Shown: positions 38,028 to 46,215, counted from the stretch's first letter. The stretch: DNA of 48,005 nucleotides from Xylophilus sp. ASV27 (GCF_016428875.1 NZ_JAELTO010000022.1:1-48005), one strand, 5' to 3'. Translations and numbers: made by a program. The notes: a model not told the origin generated them from the sequence alone.

Positions 38028-38696
38028 CTACTCCTTCTTTGCCTTCAGTGGAACAACGGCTGGCGCCATGCGGCGCCGGCCCCGGGAAACCACGCCGCCC
38101 TCAGGCTTGAGCGAGCGCCAGACGCCCTCCCACAGGCCGTCGAAGAACGGATCTATCGGCGTCTCGATGACCCCGTCGAGCCGCAGGCAGATCATGCGGA
38201 TCGCGCTGCCATACATCAGGCTGGCCGCGACCATGGGCTCCATCTCGCGGATCTCGCCCGCGGCCATGCCGGCGAACACGAAGCCGCGCATGCGCACGAA
38301 GGCCGAGGCCGAGCAGATCGCCTGCTCGTCCGGCAGGAACTCGCGGTGGCGGGCGTTGACCACGAAGCCCATCGCCTCGGGCTCGGCCTCGGCCAGGCCG
38401 AACAGCATGCGCAGCACCGCCTGGCAGCGCTGCTCGCTGCGCGCGTGCCGGGCCTCGATCCCGTCGAGCAGCAGGTTCATGCGCGCCAGCAGATGCCGGT
38501 ACAGCTCGCGCGCGATGCCTTCCTTGTCCGAGAAGTGGCTGTAGAAGAAGCCGATGGACACGCCGGCCTCGGCGCACAACTCCTGGATCGGCGTGTTGAA
38601 GAAGCCCCGCAGCATGAACAGCCTGAGCGCCACGCGCAGTGTCTGCTCATGCCGCGAGCCGGCATGCGGGAAGAAGGTCCAGTCCTCGTCTTGCAT
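38028..38696 (-). CDS. TetR/AcrR-family repressor
   Basis: 222 residues from ATG 38696. The helix-turn-helix is in the first third: TLRVALRLFMLRGFFNTPIQ, ELCAEAGVSIGFFYSHFSDK, EGIARELYRHL. The C-terminal ligand domain is diverse. It is first in the operon with the flavoprotein and DUF1641 genes, and a 7-2-7 palindrome just upstream of its start is the probable operator, indicating self-repression. The lysine-rich end (PLKAKKE) overlaps the ribosome site of the next gene. Confidence 0.92.
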   Translation of the reverse strand: MQDEDWTFFPHAGSRHEQTLRVALRLFMLRGFFNTPIQELCAEAGVSIGFFYSHFSDKEGIARELYRHLLARMNLLLDGIEARHARSEQRCQAVLRMLFGLAEAEPEAMGFVVNARHREFLPDEQAICSASAFVRMRGFVFAGMAAGEIREMEPMVAASLMYGSAIRMICLRLDGVIETPIDPFFDGLWEGVWRSLKPEGGVVSRGRRRMAPAVVPLKAKKE

Positions 38697-38702
38697 CGCC
38701 AC

Positions 38703-38708
38703 ATGATA
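38703..38708 (-). promoter_or_regulatory. -10 box of tetR, leaderless arrangement
   Basis: TATCAT on the minus strand ends seven bases before the A of the tetR ATG, as at rodA and tldD. It directly abuts the palindromic operator, so repressor binding would block polymerase. Confidence 0.45.
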
Positions 38709-38724
38709 GAACGAATCTTCGTTC
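38709..38724. promoter_or_regulatory. TetR operator GAACGAATCTTCGTTC
   Basis: GAACGAA and TTCGTTC are perfect inverted repeats with a two-base spacer, placed 13-28 bases upstream of the tetR start, next to the -10 box. Size and symmetry are typical for TetR-family dimers. The divergent tldD starts 88 bases away and could also feel it. Confidence 0.75.
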
Positions 38725-38799
38725 CATTCTGGCCTTTGGAACCCCCGGGAGGGGAAAGGCGAAAGCGGCTCGCGACGCGCGTCCGCGTGGGGGGCAGGC

Positions 38800-38805
38800 A
38801 ATAAT
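38800..38805 (+). promoter_or_regulatory. -10 box of tldD, leaderless arrangement
   Basis: AATAAT ends seven bases before the A of the tldD ATG (AATAATCCCGGGATG). The rodA gene has the near-identical GATAATCCGCGGATG. No ribosome site lies between. Confidence 0.4.
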
Positions 38806-38811
38806 CCCGGG

Positions 38812-40272
38812 ATGATCTCCCGCGAACCCACCCTCGAACGCCTTGCCATCGCCCAGCGCCTGCTGCTGGAGCCCTTCGGTCTGGACGAATCCCACCTGAG
38901 CCGCGCCCTGAACGAGATCAAGGCGCACAAGGTCGACGATGCGGACCTGTACTTCCAGTACACCCGCAGCGAGGGCTGGAGCCTGGAGGAAGGCATCGTC
39001 AAGACCGGCTCCTTCAGCATCGACCAGGGCGTGGGCGTGCGCGCGGTGAGCGGCGAGAAGACGGCCTTTGCCTACTCCGACGACATCTCCGAGGCCTCGC
39101 TGCTCGACGCCGCCCGCACCGTGCGGTCGATATCGGCTGCAGCCAAGGAAGGACGCCACAAGGTTGCTACCAAGAAGATAGCAAAAAGCCGCTCCCTCTA
39201 CCCCGGGGTGGACCCGATCGCCTCGCTCGACAGCAATGCCAAGGTGGCGCTGCTGGGCAAGGTCGAGGCGCGCGCCCGCGCCCGGGACCCGCGCGTGGCG
39301 CAGGTCATGGCCGGCCTGGCCGCCGAGTACGACGTGGTGCTGGTGGCGCGTGCCGACGGCACGCTGGCGGCCGACGTGCGTCCGCTGGTGCGCCTGTCGG
39401 TCACGGTGATCGCCGAGCACAACGGCCGCCGCGAGATGGGCTCGGCCGGCGGCGGCGGGCGCTTCGGCCTGGCCTATTTCGACGACGCGCTGATCGGCGG
39501 CTACGTGGACGATGCGGTGCGCCAGGCGCTGGTCAACCTCGAATCGCGCCCGGCGCCGGCCGGCGAGATGACGGTGGTGCTGGGCGCGGGCTGGCCGGGC
39601 ATCCTGCTGCACGAGGCCATCGGCCACGGGCTGGAGGGCGATTTCAACCGCAAGGGCTCGAGCGCCTTCAGCGGCCGCATCGGCCAGCGGGTAGCGGCCA
39701 AGGGCGTCACCGTACTGGACGACGGCACCATCGCCGACCGCCGCGGCTCGCTCAACGTCGACGACGAGGGCAATGCCAGCCAGCGCAACGTGCTGATCGA
39801 GGACGGCATCCTGAAGGGCTACATCCAGGACTCGATGAACGCCCGGCTGATGGGCGTCAAGCCCACCGGCAACGGCCGGCGCGAGAGCTACGCCCACATT
39901 CCCATGCCGCGCATGACCAACACCTACATGCTCGGCGGCGACAAGGACCCGCAGGAGATCATCGCCAGCATCGACAAGGGCCTGTATGCCACCAACTTCG
40001 GCGGCGGGCAGGTCGACATCACCAGCGGCAAGTTCGTGTTCTCCGCGAGCGAGGCCTACTGGGTCGAGAAGGGCAAGGTCCTGTACCCGGTCAAGGGCGC
40101 AACCATCGTCGGCAGCGGCCCCGAGTCGCTCAAGAAGGTCACGCTGATCGGCAACGACATGGCGCTGGACCCGGGCGTGGGCACCTGCGGCAAGGAGGGC
40201 CAGAGCGTGCCCGTGGGCGTGGGTCAACCCACGCTGCGCATCGACGGGCTGACGGTCGGTGGCACCGCGTGA
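38812..40272 (+). CDS. tldD: TldD metalloprotease subunit
   Basis: 486 residues from ATG 38812. The zinc motif HEAIGHGLEGD (about 267-277) and the C-terminal GGTFG-like region (YATNFGGGQVDITSGKFVF, GNDMALDPGVGTCGKEGQS) identify TldD. With TldE/PmbA it forms a heterodimeric protease that matures peptides such as microcins and CcdA-like proteins; pmbA is not in this window. Near residue 120 the stretch KVATKKIAKS is encoded by AT-rich codons (including ATA) whose DNA GCTACCAAGAAGATAGC resembles the AT-rich hairpin of the local repeat. Confidence 0.95.
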   Translation: MISREPTLERLAIAQRLLLEPFGLDESHLSRALNEIKAHKVDDADLYFQYTRSEGWSLEEGIVKTGSFSIDQGVGVRAVSGEKTAFAYSDDISEASLLDAARTVRSISAAAKEGRHKVATKKIAKSRSLYPGVDPIASLDSNAKVALLGKVEARARARDPRVAQVMAGLAAEYDVVLVARADGTLAADVRPLVRLSVTVIAEHNGRREMGSAGGGGRFGLAYFDDALIGGYVDDAVRQALVNLESRPAPAGEMTVVLGAGWPGILLHEAIGHGLEGDFNRKGSSAFSGRIGQRVAAKGVTVLDDGTIADRRGSLNVDDEGNASQRNVLIEDGILKGYIQDSMNARLMGVKPTGNGRRESYAHIPMPRMTNTYMLGGDKDPQEIIASIDKGLYATNFGGGQVDITSGKFVFSASEAYWVEKGKVLYPVKGATIVGSGPESLKKVTLIGNDMALDPGVGTCGKEGQSVPVGVGQPTLRIDGLTVGGTA

Positions 40273-40336
40273 TGCCGCTGCGCTAGGACGTATCCACCGC
40301 CCTCCACCGCCGTCGCCGCAAGGGCCTGGCGGTTTC

Positions 40337-42100
40337 ATGGGCATGGGCCGAAGCCTGATGCCACGACGCGCATGGTGGACGGCCCTGGCGCTGGGCAGCC
40401 TGTGGGCCGCGCTGCTGCTGGTGCCCGTGCTCGCGCGCGAGGGCTGGCCCGTCAACCACGACGGCCTGGCGCCCGTCGTGCGCATGGCCGCGTTGCTGGG
40501 GCAATGGAAAGAGGGCCATTGGATCGCGCTCTGGTCCACGCAGCAGCAGGCCGGGTTCGGCTCGCCGATGCTGGGGCTCTACCACAAGCTCCACATGTAC
40601 TTCTCGGCCGGCGTGCTGGCGGCCACGGGCAGCGTGAAGGCGGCGCTGGTGGTGCCGGTCGGCGTGTTCATGGTGGCCGGCTTCTGCGGCATGGCGTTTT
40701 GCCTGCGGCAGGTGCTGCCGCCCCGCCATCATGCGCTGGCCTGGATCGGCGCGGCCCTGCTGCCGGTGTCCAACTACGCCACGACCGACTGGCTGGTGCG
40801 GGGCGCCATGGCCGAATTCGCCGCGATGATGCTGCTGCCCTGGCTGTTCGCGTGGTGCCTGCTCCTGCTGCGCACCGGCCGCTGGCGGCCCTGGATCGGC
40901 GTGCTGCTCGCCCTGCTGGCGCTGGCGCATGCCACGCTCGCGCTGTTCGGGCTGATCCCGCTCGGCATCGCCTTCCTGCTGGCCTGCAGGCGCTGGGGTA
41001 CCGGGGCCTGGCAGTGGCGGCGGCCGGCGTTCTGGAGCGTGCTGTGCGCCGTGGCCTGCCTGTTGCCCTTCGTGGCGCCGACGTGGGCGCTGGCGCGTTT
41101 CAGCCGGGTGGACCGCCTGCTGCTGCACGGCCTCACCCCTGCCACCAGCGGCCAGCCCTGGGCCGGGTTCTTCTGGGATCCAGCCTGGCGCTGGGGCGGA
41201 TCGGAATTCATCACGCTGCAGCTCGATCTGGCGCTGTGGGCGCTGCTGGCGGTGTTCCTGGCGGCATGGGTCCGCTCGACCAGGGATGCGCCGCAGCCCG
41301 GCGGCAGCGCGGCGGCCGCTGGCGATCAGGGCGTGGCCTGGTTCCTGGCGCTGACGCTCGCCGCGATGGCCTGGCTGCAGACGCCGTGGTCGCACTGGCT
41401 CTACGCACTGGTGCCCGGCGCGCAGTACCTGCAGTTCGCCTGGCGCCTGCTCGCCTACCTGACCGTGGCGCTGATCGTCTGCGCCGTGATCGGTCTGGCA
41501 TGGTGCGGCGACCTGCTGGCGCGCAGATGGCCGGGCATGGGCGCGCGCGCCGGAGCCGCACTGGCCCTGCTGGTGCTGGCCTGCACCGCGAAACCGAAGA
41601 TGTGGTGGCACCTGCGGCAGCTTGCCTGGTACCCGCAGGAGCAATTGACCGAGGCGCTCGGCGACGACAACTACTGGGCTTTCGGCGAATTTCTGCCGTT
41701 GGTGGATTGGACGACCGGGCCGGGCCTGCTCGATGCGCAGAGCCAGGCGATCGCATGGATGGCCGCGTTGCCTGCGCAGACCTGCACCCTGGCCGAGGGC
41801 CGCGCCCCCGGCGACCACCAGGAGCGCCGCGCCGCTTTCTGGCGCGTGCAGTGCCCGCAGGCTTCGGAAGTCATGCTGCCGGTCTTTCTCGCGCCGGGCA
41901 TGGAACTGGAACAGCGCGGCGATCGGGACGGGCGCTGGGCGCCGGCGGCGATGGCCCGCACCTGCAGCGATCCCCGCGTGCGAATCGCGTTGCCTGCAGG
42001 CGAAACGCTGCTGCACCTGCGCTACCCCAACTGGCGGCGCACGGTGCTCGCGGCGTTGCGGCGGCAGCCCTTCGACTTCCGCCGCGACTGCGCCGATTGA
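40337..42100 (+). CDS. Large polytopic membrane protein, GT-C glycosyltransferase-like
   Basis: 587 residues if started at ATG 40337; ATG 40358 is also possible, and no strong ribosome site is seen. About ten hydrophobic helices. The first loop has VNHDGLAPVVRMAALLGQWK and FGSPMLGLYHKLHMYF, with an Asp at the place where GT-C lipid-sugar transferases and YfhO-like/PTPS-related membrane proteins have the catalytic acid. The C-terminal 180 residues are soluble and would lie outside the membrane. Likely transfers a sugar from a lipid carrier; donor and acceptor unknown. Confidence 0.65.
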   Translation: MGMGRSLMPRRAWWTALALGSLWAALLLVPVLAREGWPVNHDGLAPVVRMAALLGQWKEGHWIALWSTQQQAGFGSPMLGLYHKLHMYFSAGVLAATGSVKAALVVPVGVFMVAGFCGMAFCLRQVLPPRHHALAWIGAALLPVSNYATTDWLVRGAMAEFAAMMLLPWLFAWCLLLLRTGRWRPWIGVLLALLALAHATLALFGLIPLGIAFLLACRRWGTGAWQWRRPAFWSVLCAVACLLPFVAPTWALARFSRVDRLLLHGLTPATSGQPWAGFFWDPAWRWGGSEFITLQLDLALWALLAVFLAAWVRSTRDAPQPGGSAAAAGDQGVAWFLALTLAAMAWLQTPWSHWLYALVPGAQYLQFAWRLLAYLTVALIVCAVIGLAWCGDLLARRWPGMGARAGAALALLVLACTAKPKMWWHLRQLAWYPQEQLTEALGDDNYWAFGEFLPLVDWTTGPGLLDAQSQAIAWMAALPAQTCTLAEGRAPGDHQERRAAFWRVQCPQASEVMLPVFLAPGMELEQRGDRDGRWAPAAMARTCSDPRVRIALPAGETLLHLRYPNWRRTVLAALRRQPFDFRRDCAD

Positions 42101-42118
42101 GCGGCGCGGGGACCGGGT

Positions 42119-43123
42119 TCAGCGCAGCGCCACCGGCCTTGCCGTCAGCTGGCGACGCAGCCCCAGCACGCCGGCACCGGCCGCAACGGCGGCGCTGACC
42201 AGCAGCACCGCCAGCGTGCCCCAGGAGCCCTTGGCCACGCTCTCGGCCGCGGCGGCGCCGGCCTCCCGTGCGGACTGCTCGGCCTGGGCCTTGGCCTGCG
42301 AGACCTTGGCGGCGGCCTGGTTGTAGATCTGCTCGTAGTTGTCGGCGATCTTCTGCGCCTCCTCGCGGCTCTTGCCGGTGCGGGCCGCGATGATGTTGAC
42401 CAATGCGTCCTTGTCGGCGGCCTCCAGGGTGCCGCTGGCGCGCTGGAGCACGCCTTGCAGCCAGGCCTTGGCCTGGTCGTCGGCGGCCTGCGGGTTCTGC
42501 GCCGCCTGGGCCGCCTGGTCCTGCCCGGCATTGGCCGCGCCCTGCGCCTGGGCCTTGAGATTCTCGGGCTGCAGTTCCGGCTTGCCGGTCTGGCGCAGCA
42601 GGGTGTCCAGTTGCGACTGCAGGCTGCCCGCGTCCAGCGAGATGCCCGCCTGGTTCAACTGCCCCTTGACCGCGTCGCCGAGGGCCGGCCCGGCCGCAGC
42701 CGCGCCTGCGCCGGCCACCGAGCCGGCCACGCTCAGGCCGGTCTTGGCCGCGCTGCCGGCCAGGCTCAGCGCGCCGCCGGTGGCGCTCACCAGCAGGTAG
42801 ATCGTCGCCAGCGTGGTCAAGGCCCAGGCCAGCAGGCCGTGCATGGCGCCCGCGCGGCGTGCCAGGTAGCCGGCGGTGAAGCCGCCGACGGCGATTGCGA
42901 TCAGCGTGCTCACGCCGGCCCAGATGCCCGCGCCCACGCCGAAGTTGTGGAAGGGATTGCGGTCGCCGATCGGGTCGATCGCCGATGCGCCGATGGCCGT
43001 GCCCAGCACCGACAGGATGAGATAGGCGATCAGGGACAGCACGAGCCCGGCGAAGACCGCGCCCCATGAAATGGCGGCGGTCCTGGAGCCGGGCTCTTCG
43101 GCGTATACGGCGGTGGTGGTCAT
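42119..43123 (-). CDS. Membrane protein with Ala/Gln-rich C-terminal region
   Basis: 334 residues from ATG 43123 with GGAG upstream. Three N-terminal hydrophobic helices (SWGAVFAGLVLSLIAYLILS, AGIWAGVSTLIAIAVGGFTAGYLA, LLAWALTTLATIYLLVSATG) are followed by about 170 mostly Ala, Gln and charged residues, probably helical or coiled. A last helix (GTLAVLLVSAAVAAGAGVLGL) follows. I do not recognise the family with certainty. It stands alone between convergent and divergent genes. Confidence 0.7.
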   Translation of the reverse strand: MTTTAVYAEEPGSRTAAISWGAVFAGLVLSLIAYLILSVLGTAIGASAIDPIGDRNPFHNFGVGAGIWAGVSTLIAIAVGGFTAGYLARRAGAMHGLLAWALTTLATIYLLVSATGGALSLAGSAAKTGLSVAGSVAGAGAAAAGPALGDAVKGQLNQAGISLDAGSLQSQLDTLLRQTGKPELQPENLKAQAQGAANAGQDQAAQAAQNPQAADDQAKAWLQGVLQRASGTLEAADKDALVNIIAARTGKSREEAQKIADNYEQIYNQAAAKVSQAKAQAEQSAREAGAAAAESVAKGSWGTLAVLLVSAAVAAGAGVLGLRRQLTARPVALR

Positions 43124-43358
43124 GTCGGCTCCAAAGTAAGAGATGTGGATCGGTGGCCGCCCGGTGCTTGCGATGTCGAGGGATTCGGCTGCTTCCTGGC
43201 GGCTACGGGCAACGATAGGAGAGCGCCGCCGACACGGCCGTCGTCGCTGCTGCCGGAGCGCCGTAGGACCGCTTCGACACAGCGTGAGAGCCCCAGGCTG
43301 GTACTGCGCCGGCGCTGCGAGGCGCGCGCGGCCGACTTGTGCTAGATTCCAGGCACTT

Positions 43359-43430
43359 ATGTCGCTGCGCGCCGCTTCCTATTTTTACTTTTGGTTCTCT
43401 GTCCCAGGCGGACGAGAGGCGAGCGCGTAA
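43359..43430 (+). CDS. Leader peptide of aroG with aromatic run YFYFWF
   Basis: A 23-codon frame from ATG 43359 (AGG seven bases upstream) to TAA 43428. Codons 8-13 read Tyr-Phe-Tyr-Phe-Trp-Phe, the three aromatic end products of the pathway that aroG opens. An intrinsic terminator follows 27 bases after the stop. This is the layout of an amino-acid attenuator: a ribosome stalled at the aromatic run would prevent the terminator. Not an ordinary gene; the peptide itself needs no function. Confidence 0.8.
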   Translation: MSLRAASYFYFWFSVPGGREASA

Positions 43431-43456
43431 GCACCCGAAGACACCTCCCGAACCAC

Positions 43457-43490
43457 ACCGCCGACGCTGTCCAGCCCGGCGGTTTTTTTT
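43457..43490 (+). terminator. Intrinsic terminator of the aroG attenuator
   Basis: ACCGCCG (43457-43463) pairs perfectly with CGGCGGT (43477-43483) around a 13-base loop and is followed by eight T (43483-43490). GGCGG at 43407-43411, within the leader frame right after the aromatic codons, is complementary to CCGCC at 43458-43462 and could form the competing antiterminator. Confidence 0.85.
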
Positions 43491-43560
43491 GGCCCCGAGG
43501 TTCCCGGTCCCCCCGATCCGATCCACCCGACTTTGCCCGATTGTCCCCAAGGAGCCCCCG

Positions 43561-44700
43561 ATGAATGCAGCCGTCTCCCAGCCCCAGGCCTCCAGCAGCG
43601 AGCCCTGGTATGCGCACGTCGACAAAACCAGCCAGACCGACGACGAACGCATCAAGGACATCACCGTGCTCCCTCCCCCAGAACACCTGATCCGCTTCTT
43701 CCCGATCCAGGGCACGCCCGTGGAATCGCTCATCAGCAGCACCCGCCGCAACATCCACAACATCATGGCCGGCACCGACGACCGGCTGCTGGTGGTGATC
43801 GGGCCGTGCTCCATCCACGACCCGGCCGCGGCCGTGGAGTACGCGCGCCGCCTGAAGCTCGAGCGCGACAGGCACGCCGGCACATTGGAGATCGTGATGC
43901 GGGTCTACTTCGAGAAGCCGCGCACCACGGTCGGCTGGAAGGGGCTGATCAACGACCCCTACCTGGACGAGAGCTACCGCATCGACGAGGGCCTGCGCAT
44001 CGCGCGCCAATTGCTGATCGACATCAACCGCATCGGCCTGCCCGCGGGCAGCGAGTTCCTCGACGTGATCTCGCCGCAGTACATCGGCGACCTGATCTCC
44101 TGGGGCGCCATCGGCGCGCGCACCACCGAGAGCCAGGTGCACCGCGAGCTGGCCTCGGGCATCTCGGCGCCGATCGGCTTCAAGAACGGCACCGACGGCA
44201 ACATCCGCATTGCCACCGACGCGATCCAGGCGGCCGCGCGCGGCCACCACTTCCTGTCGGTGCACAAGAACGGCCAGGTCGCCATCGTGCAGACCGACGG
44301 CAACAAGGACTGCCACGTCATCCTGCGCGGCGGCAAGGCGCCCAACTACGACGCGGCCAGCGTCGCCGCCGCCTGCGCCGACCTGGAGAAGGCCGGCCTG
44401 CCGCCCACGCTGATGGTCGACTGCAGCCACGCCAACAGCAGCAAGCAGCACGAGCGCCAGAAACTGGTGGCCGCCGACATCGCGCAGCAGGTCGCCGGCG
44501 GCTCGCGCAGCGTGTTCGGCGTCATGGTCGAGAGCCATCTGCAGGCCGGCGCGCAGAAGTTCACGCCCGGCAAGGACGACGCCGGCGCGCTCGAATACGG
44601 CAAGAGCATCACCGACGCCTGCCTCTGCTGGGAAGACTCGGTCGAGACCCTGGCCGTGCTGGCCGATGCCGTGGCCCAGAGGCGCCAGGCCCGGGCCTGA
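43561..44700 (+). CDS. aroG: 3-Deoxy-7-phosphoheptulonate (DAHP) synthase, class I
   Basis: 379 residues from ATG 43561 with AAGGAG. Motifs: VVIGPCSIHDPAAAVEYA, VMRVYFEKPRTTVGWKGLIN, IGARTTESQVHRELASG, IGFKNGTDGNI, MVDCSHANSSKQHERQ and the closing DACLCWEDSVETLAVLADAV. It joins phosphoenolpyruvate and erythrose 4-phosphate in the first step of aromatic biosynthesis. Expression is probably controlled by the upstream aromatic leader peptide and terminator. The next feature, a two-hairpin repeat, lies directly behind the stop and can end the transcript. Confidence 0.97.
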   Translation: MNAAVSQPQASSSEPWYAHVDKTSQTDDERIKDITVLPPPEHLIRFFPIQGTPVESLISSTRRNIHNIMAGTDDRLLVVIGPCSIHDPAAAVEYARRLKLERDRHAGTLEIVMRVYFEKPRTTVGWKGLINDPYLDESYRIDEGLRIARQLLIDINRIGLPAGSEFLDVISPQYIGDLISWGAIGARTTESQVHRELASGISAPIGFKNGTDGNIRIATDAIQAAARGHHFLSVHKNGQVAIVQTDGNKDCHVILRGGKAPNYDAASVAAACADLEKAGLPPTLMVDCSHANSSKQHERQKLVAADIAQQVAGGSRSVFGVMVESHLQAGAQKFTPGKDDAGALEYGKSITDACLCWEDSVETLAVLADAVAQRRQARA

Positions 44701-44716
44701 AGCCGGAATTCAGAAA

Positions 44717-44768
44717 GAAAAGTGGCTGAAGCCCAGGTTTTACCTGGGCTTGTAGCTATCTATTTTGG
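44717..44768 (+). repeat. Two-hairpin intergenic repeat, copy C
   Basis: AAAAGTGGCTGAAGCCCAGG continues into the stem CCCAGGTTTTACCTGGG (44731-44747) and GTAGCTATCTATTTTGGAGC. It fills the 59-base gap between the convergent aroG and mpl genes. The TAG stop of mpl (44760-44762 on the minus strand) is inside the element. Confidence 0.8.
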
Positions 44769-46136
44769 AGCAAGCGCGCTCAGCAGCCGGGCGTGCACGC
44801 CGCCGAAGCCGCCGTTGCTCATGCACACCACATGGTCGCCGGGGCGCGCCGCGGCAAGCACCTGGGCCACCAGCGTGTCGACGTCGCCGGCCACCCGGGC
44901 GCGTGCGCCCATCGGCGCCAGCGCGGCGGCGGCATCCCAGTCCAGCCCGGCCGCGTGGCAGAACGCCAGGTCGGCCGGCTCCAGGCTCCAGGGCAACTGC
45001 GCGGCCATGGCGCCCAGCTTCATGGTGTTGCTGCGCGGCTCGAACACCGCCAGGATGCGCTCGCCCCGCGGCAGGCGGCGGCGCAGGCCGTCGAGCGTGG
45101 TGTGGATGGCGCTCGGGTGGTGGGCGAAGTCGTCATACACCGTCACGCCGGCGGCCGTGCCGCGCACTTCCATGCGGCGCTTGACGTTGGCGAAGCCGCC
45201 CAGCGCCGCCGCCGCGTCGGCCGGCGCCACGCCCAGGTGCTCGGCCGCGGCGATGGCCGCCAACGCGTTGCGCTGGTTGTGCACGCCGCCCAGCGCCCAG
45301 TCCACCCGGCCCGCGCGCCGGCCGGCGCGCAGCACGTCGAATGCATGCGGCTCGCCTTGCGCGCTGAAATCGCTGTCTTTGGCGCCGAAACTGCGCACTT
45401 CGCTCCAGCATCCCTGCTCCAGCACGCGCCGCAGGCTGTCTTCCGTTCCATTCACTACGACCCGGCCGGAGCCGGGGACGGTGCGCACCAGGTGATGGAA
45501 TTGCCGTTCGATCGCCGCAAGATCATCGAAGATGTCGGCATGATCGAACTCCAGGTTGTTCAGGATCGCGGTGCGCGGCCGGTAGTGCACGAACTTGCTG
45601 CGCTTGTCGAAGAAGGCGGTGTCGTATTCGTCCGCCTCGATCACGAAGGGCGCGCCGGCCGGCCCCAGCCGGGCCGAGATGCCGAAGTTCTGCGGCACGC
45701 CCCCCACCAGAAAACCGGGCGCGCGGCCGGTGGCCTCCAGCACCCAGGCCAGCATCGCCGTCGTGGTGGTCTTGCCATGGGTGCCGGCCACCGCCAGCAC
45801 GTGGCGGCCCTGCAGCACCTCTTCGGCCAGCCACTGCGGGCCGCTGGTGTAGCGCGCGCCGGCGTCGAGAATGGCCTCCATCAACGGGAACTTCGGCGTG
45901 CCGTCGGCGCGGCGCGCGCGGCTCACCACATTGCCGACCACGAACACGTCGGGCGCCAGCGCCAGCTGCCCGGCATCGAAGCCCTCGATCAGCTCGATGC
46001 CCAGCGCGTGCAGCTGATCGCTCATCGGCGGGTAGACGCCGGCGTCGCAGCCGGTGACGCGGTGGCCCGCCTCGCGCGCCAGCGCGGCCAGGCCGCCCAT
46101 GAAAGTGCCGCAGATGCCGAGAATGTGAATGTGCAT
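44760..46136 (-). CDS. mpl: UDP-N-acetylmuramate:L-alanyl-gamma-D-glutamyl-meso-diaminopimelate ligase
   Basis: 458 residues from ATG 46136. MHIHILGICGTFMGGLAALA is the Mur N-terminal nucleotide fold; VAGTHGKTTTTAMLAWVLE the P-loop; FVIEADEYDTAFFDKRSKF and LNNLEFDHADIFDD the central motifs; YDDFAHHPSAIHTTLDGLR and FEPRSNTMKLG the third domain, all as in Mpl. It recycles murein tripeptide by joining it to UDP-MurNAc. The end of the gene lies in repeat copy C. Confidence 0.97.
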   Translation of the reverse strand: MHIHILGICGTFMGGLAALAREAGHRVTGCDAGVYPPMSDQLHALGIELIEGFDAGQLALAPDVFVVGNVVSRARRADGTPKFPLMEAILDAGARYTSGPQWLAEEVLQGRHVLAVAGTHGKTTTTAMLAWVLEATGRAPGFLVGGVPQNFGISARLGPAGAPFVIEADEYDTAFFDKRSKFVHYRPRTAILNNLEFDHADIFDDLAAIERQFHHLVRTVPGSGRVVVNGTEDSLRRVLEQGCWSEVRSFGAKDSDFSAQGEPHAFDVLRAGRRAGRVDWALGGVHNQRNALAAIAAAEHLGVAPADAAAALGGFANVKRRMEVRGTAAGVTVYDDFAHHPSAIHTTLDGLRRRLPRGERILAVFEPRSNTMKLGAMAAQLPWSLEPADLAFCHAAGLDWDAAAALAPMGARARVAGDVDTLVAQVLAAARPGDHVVCMSNGGFGGVHARLLSALAPK

Positions 46137-46143
46137 GGCCTGG

Positions 46144-46149
46144 ATTCTA
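46144..46149 (-). promoter_or_regulatory. -10 box of mpl, leaderless arrangement
   Basis: TAGAAT on the minus strand ends eight bases before the A of the mpl ATG. The region where a -35 would lie is inside repeat copy D. Confidence 0.4.
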
Positions 46150-46153
46150 GTTT

Positions 46154-46215
46154 TTTGAAGAAACAGGCCTGACGCCCAGATTCCACCTGGGCTATACGCT
46201 ACGAAAACGGTAGCA
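46154..46215 (+). repeat. Two-hairpin intergenic repeat, copy D (diverged)
   Basis: GAAACAGGCCTGACGCCCAG, CCCAGATTCCACCTGGG (46172-46188) with one mismatch in the stem, and GCTACGAAAACGGTAGC (46194-46210) as second hairpin. It lies between divergent mpl and the unknown gene at 46306, so it is in a promoter region, not at transcript ends. Confidence 0.7.
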
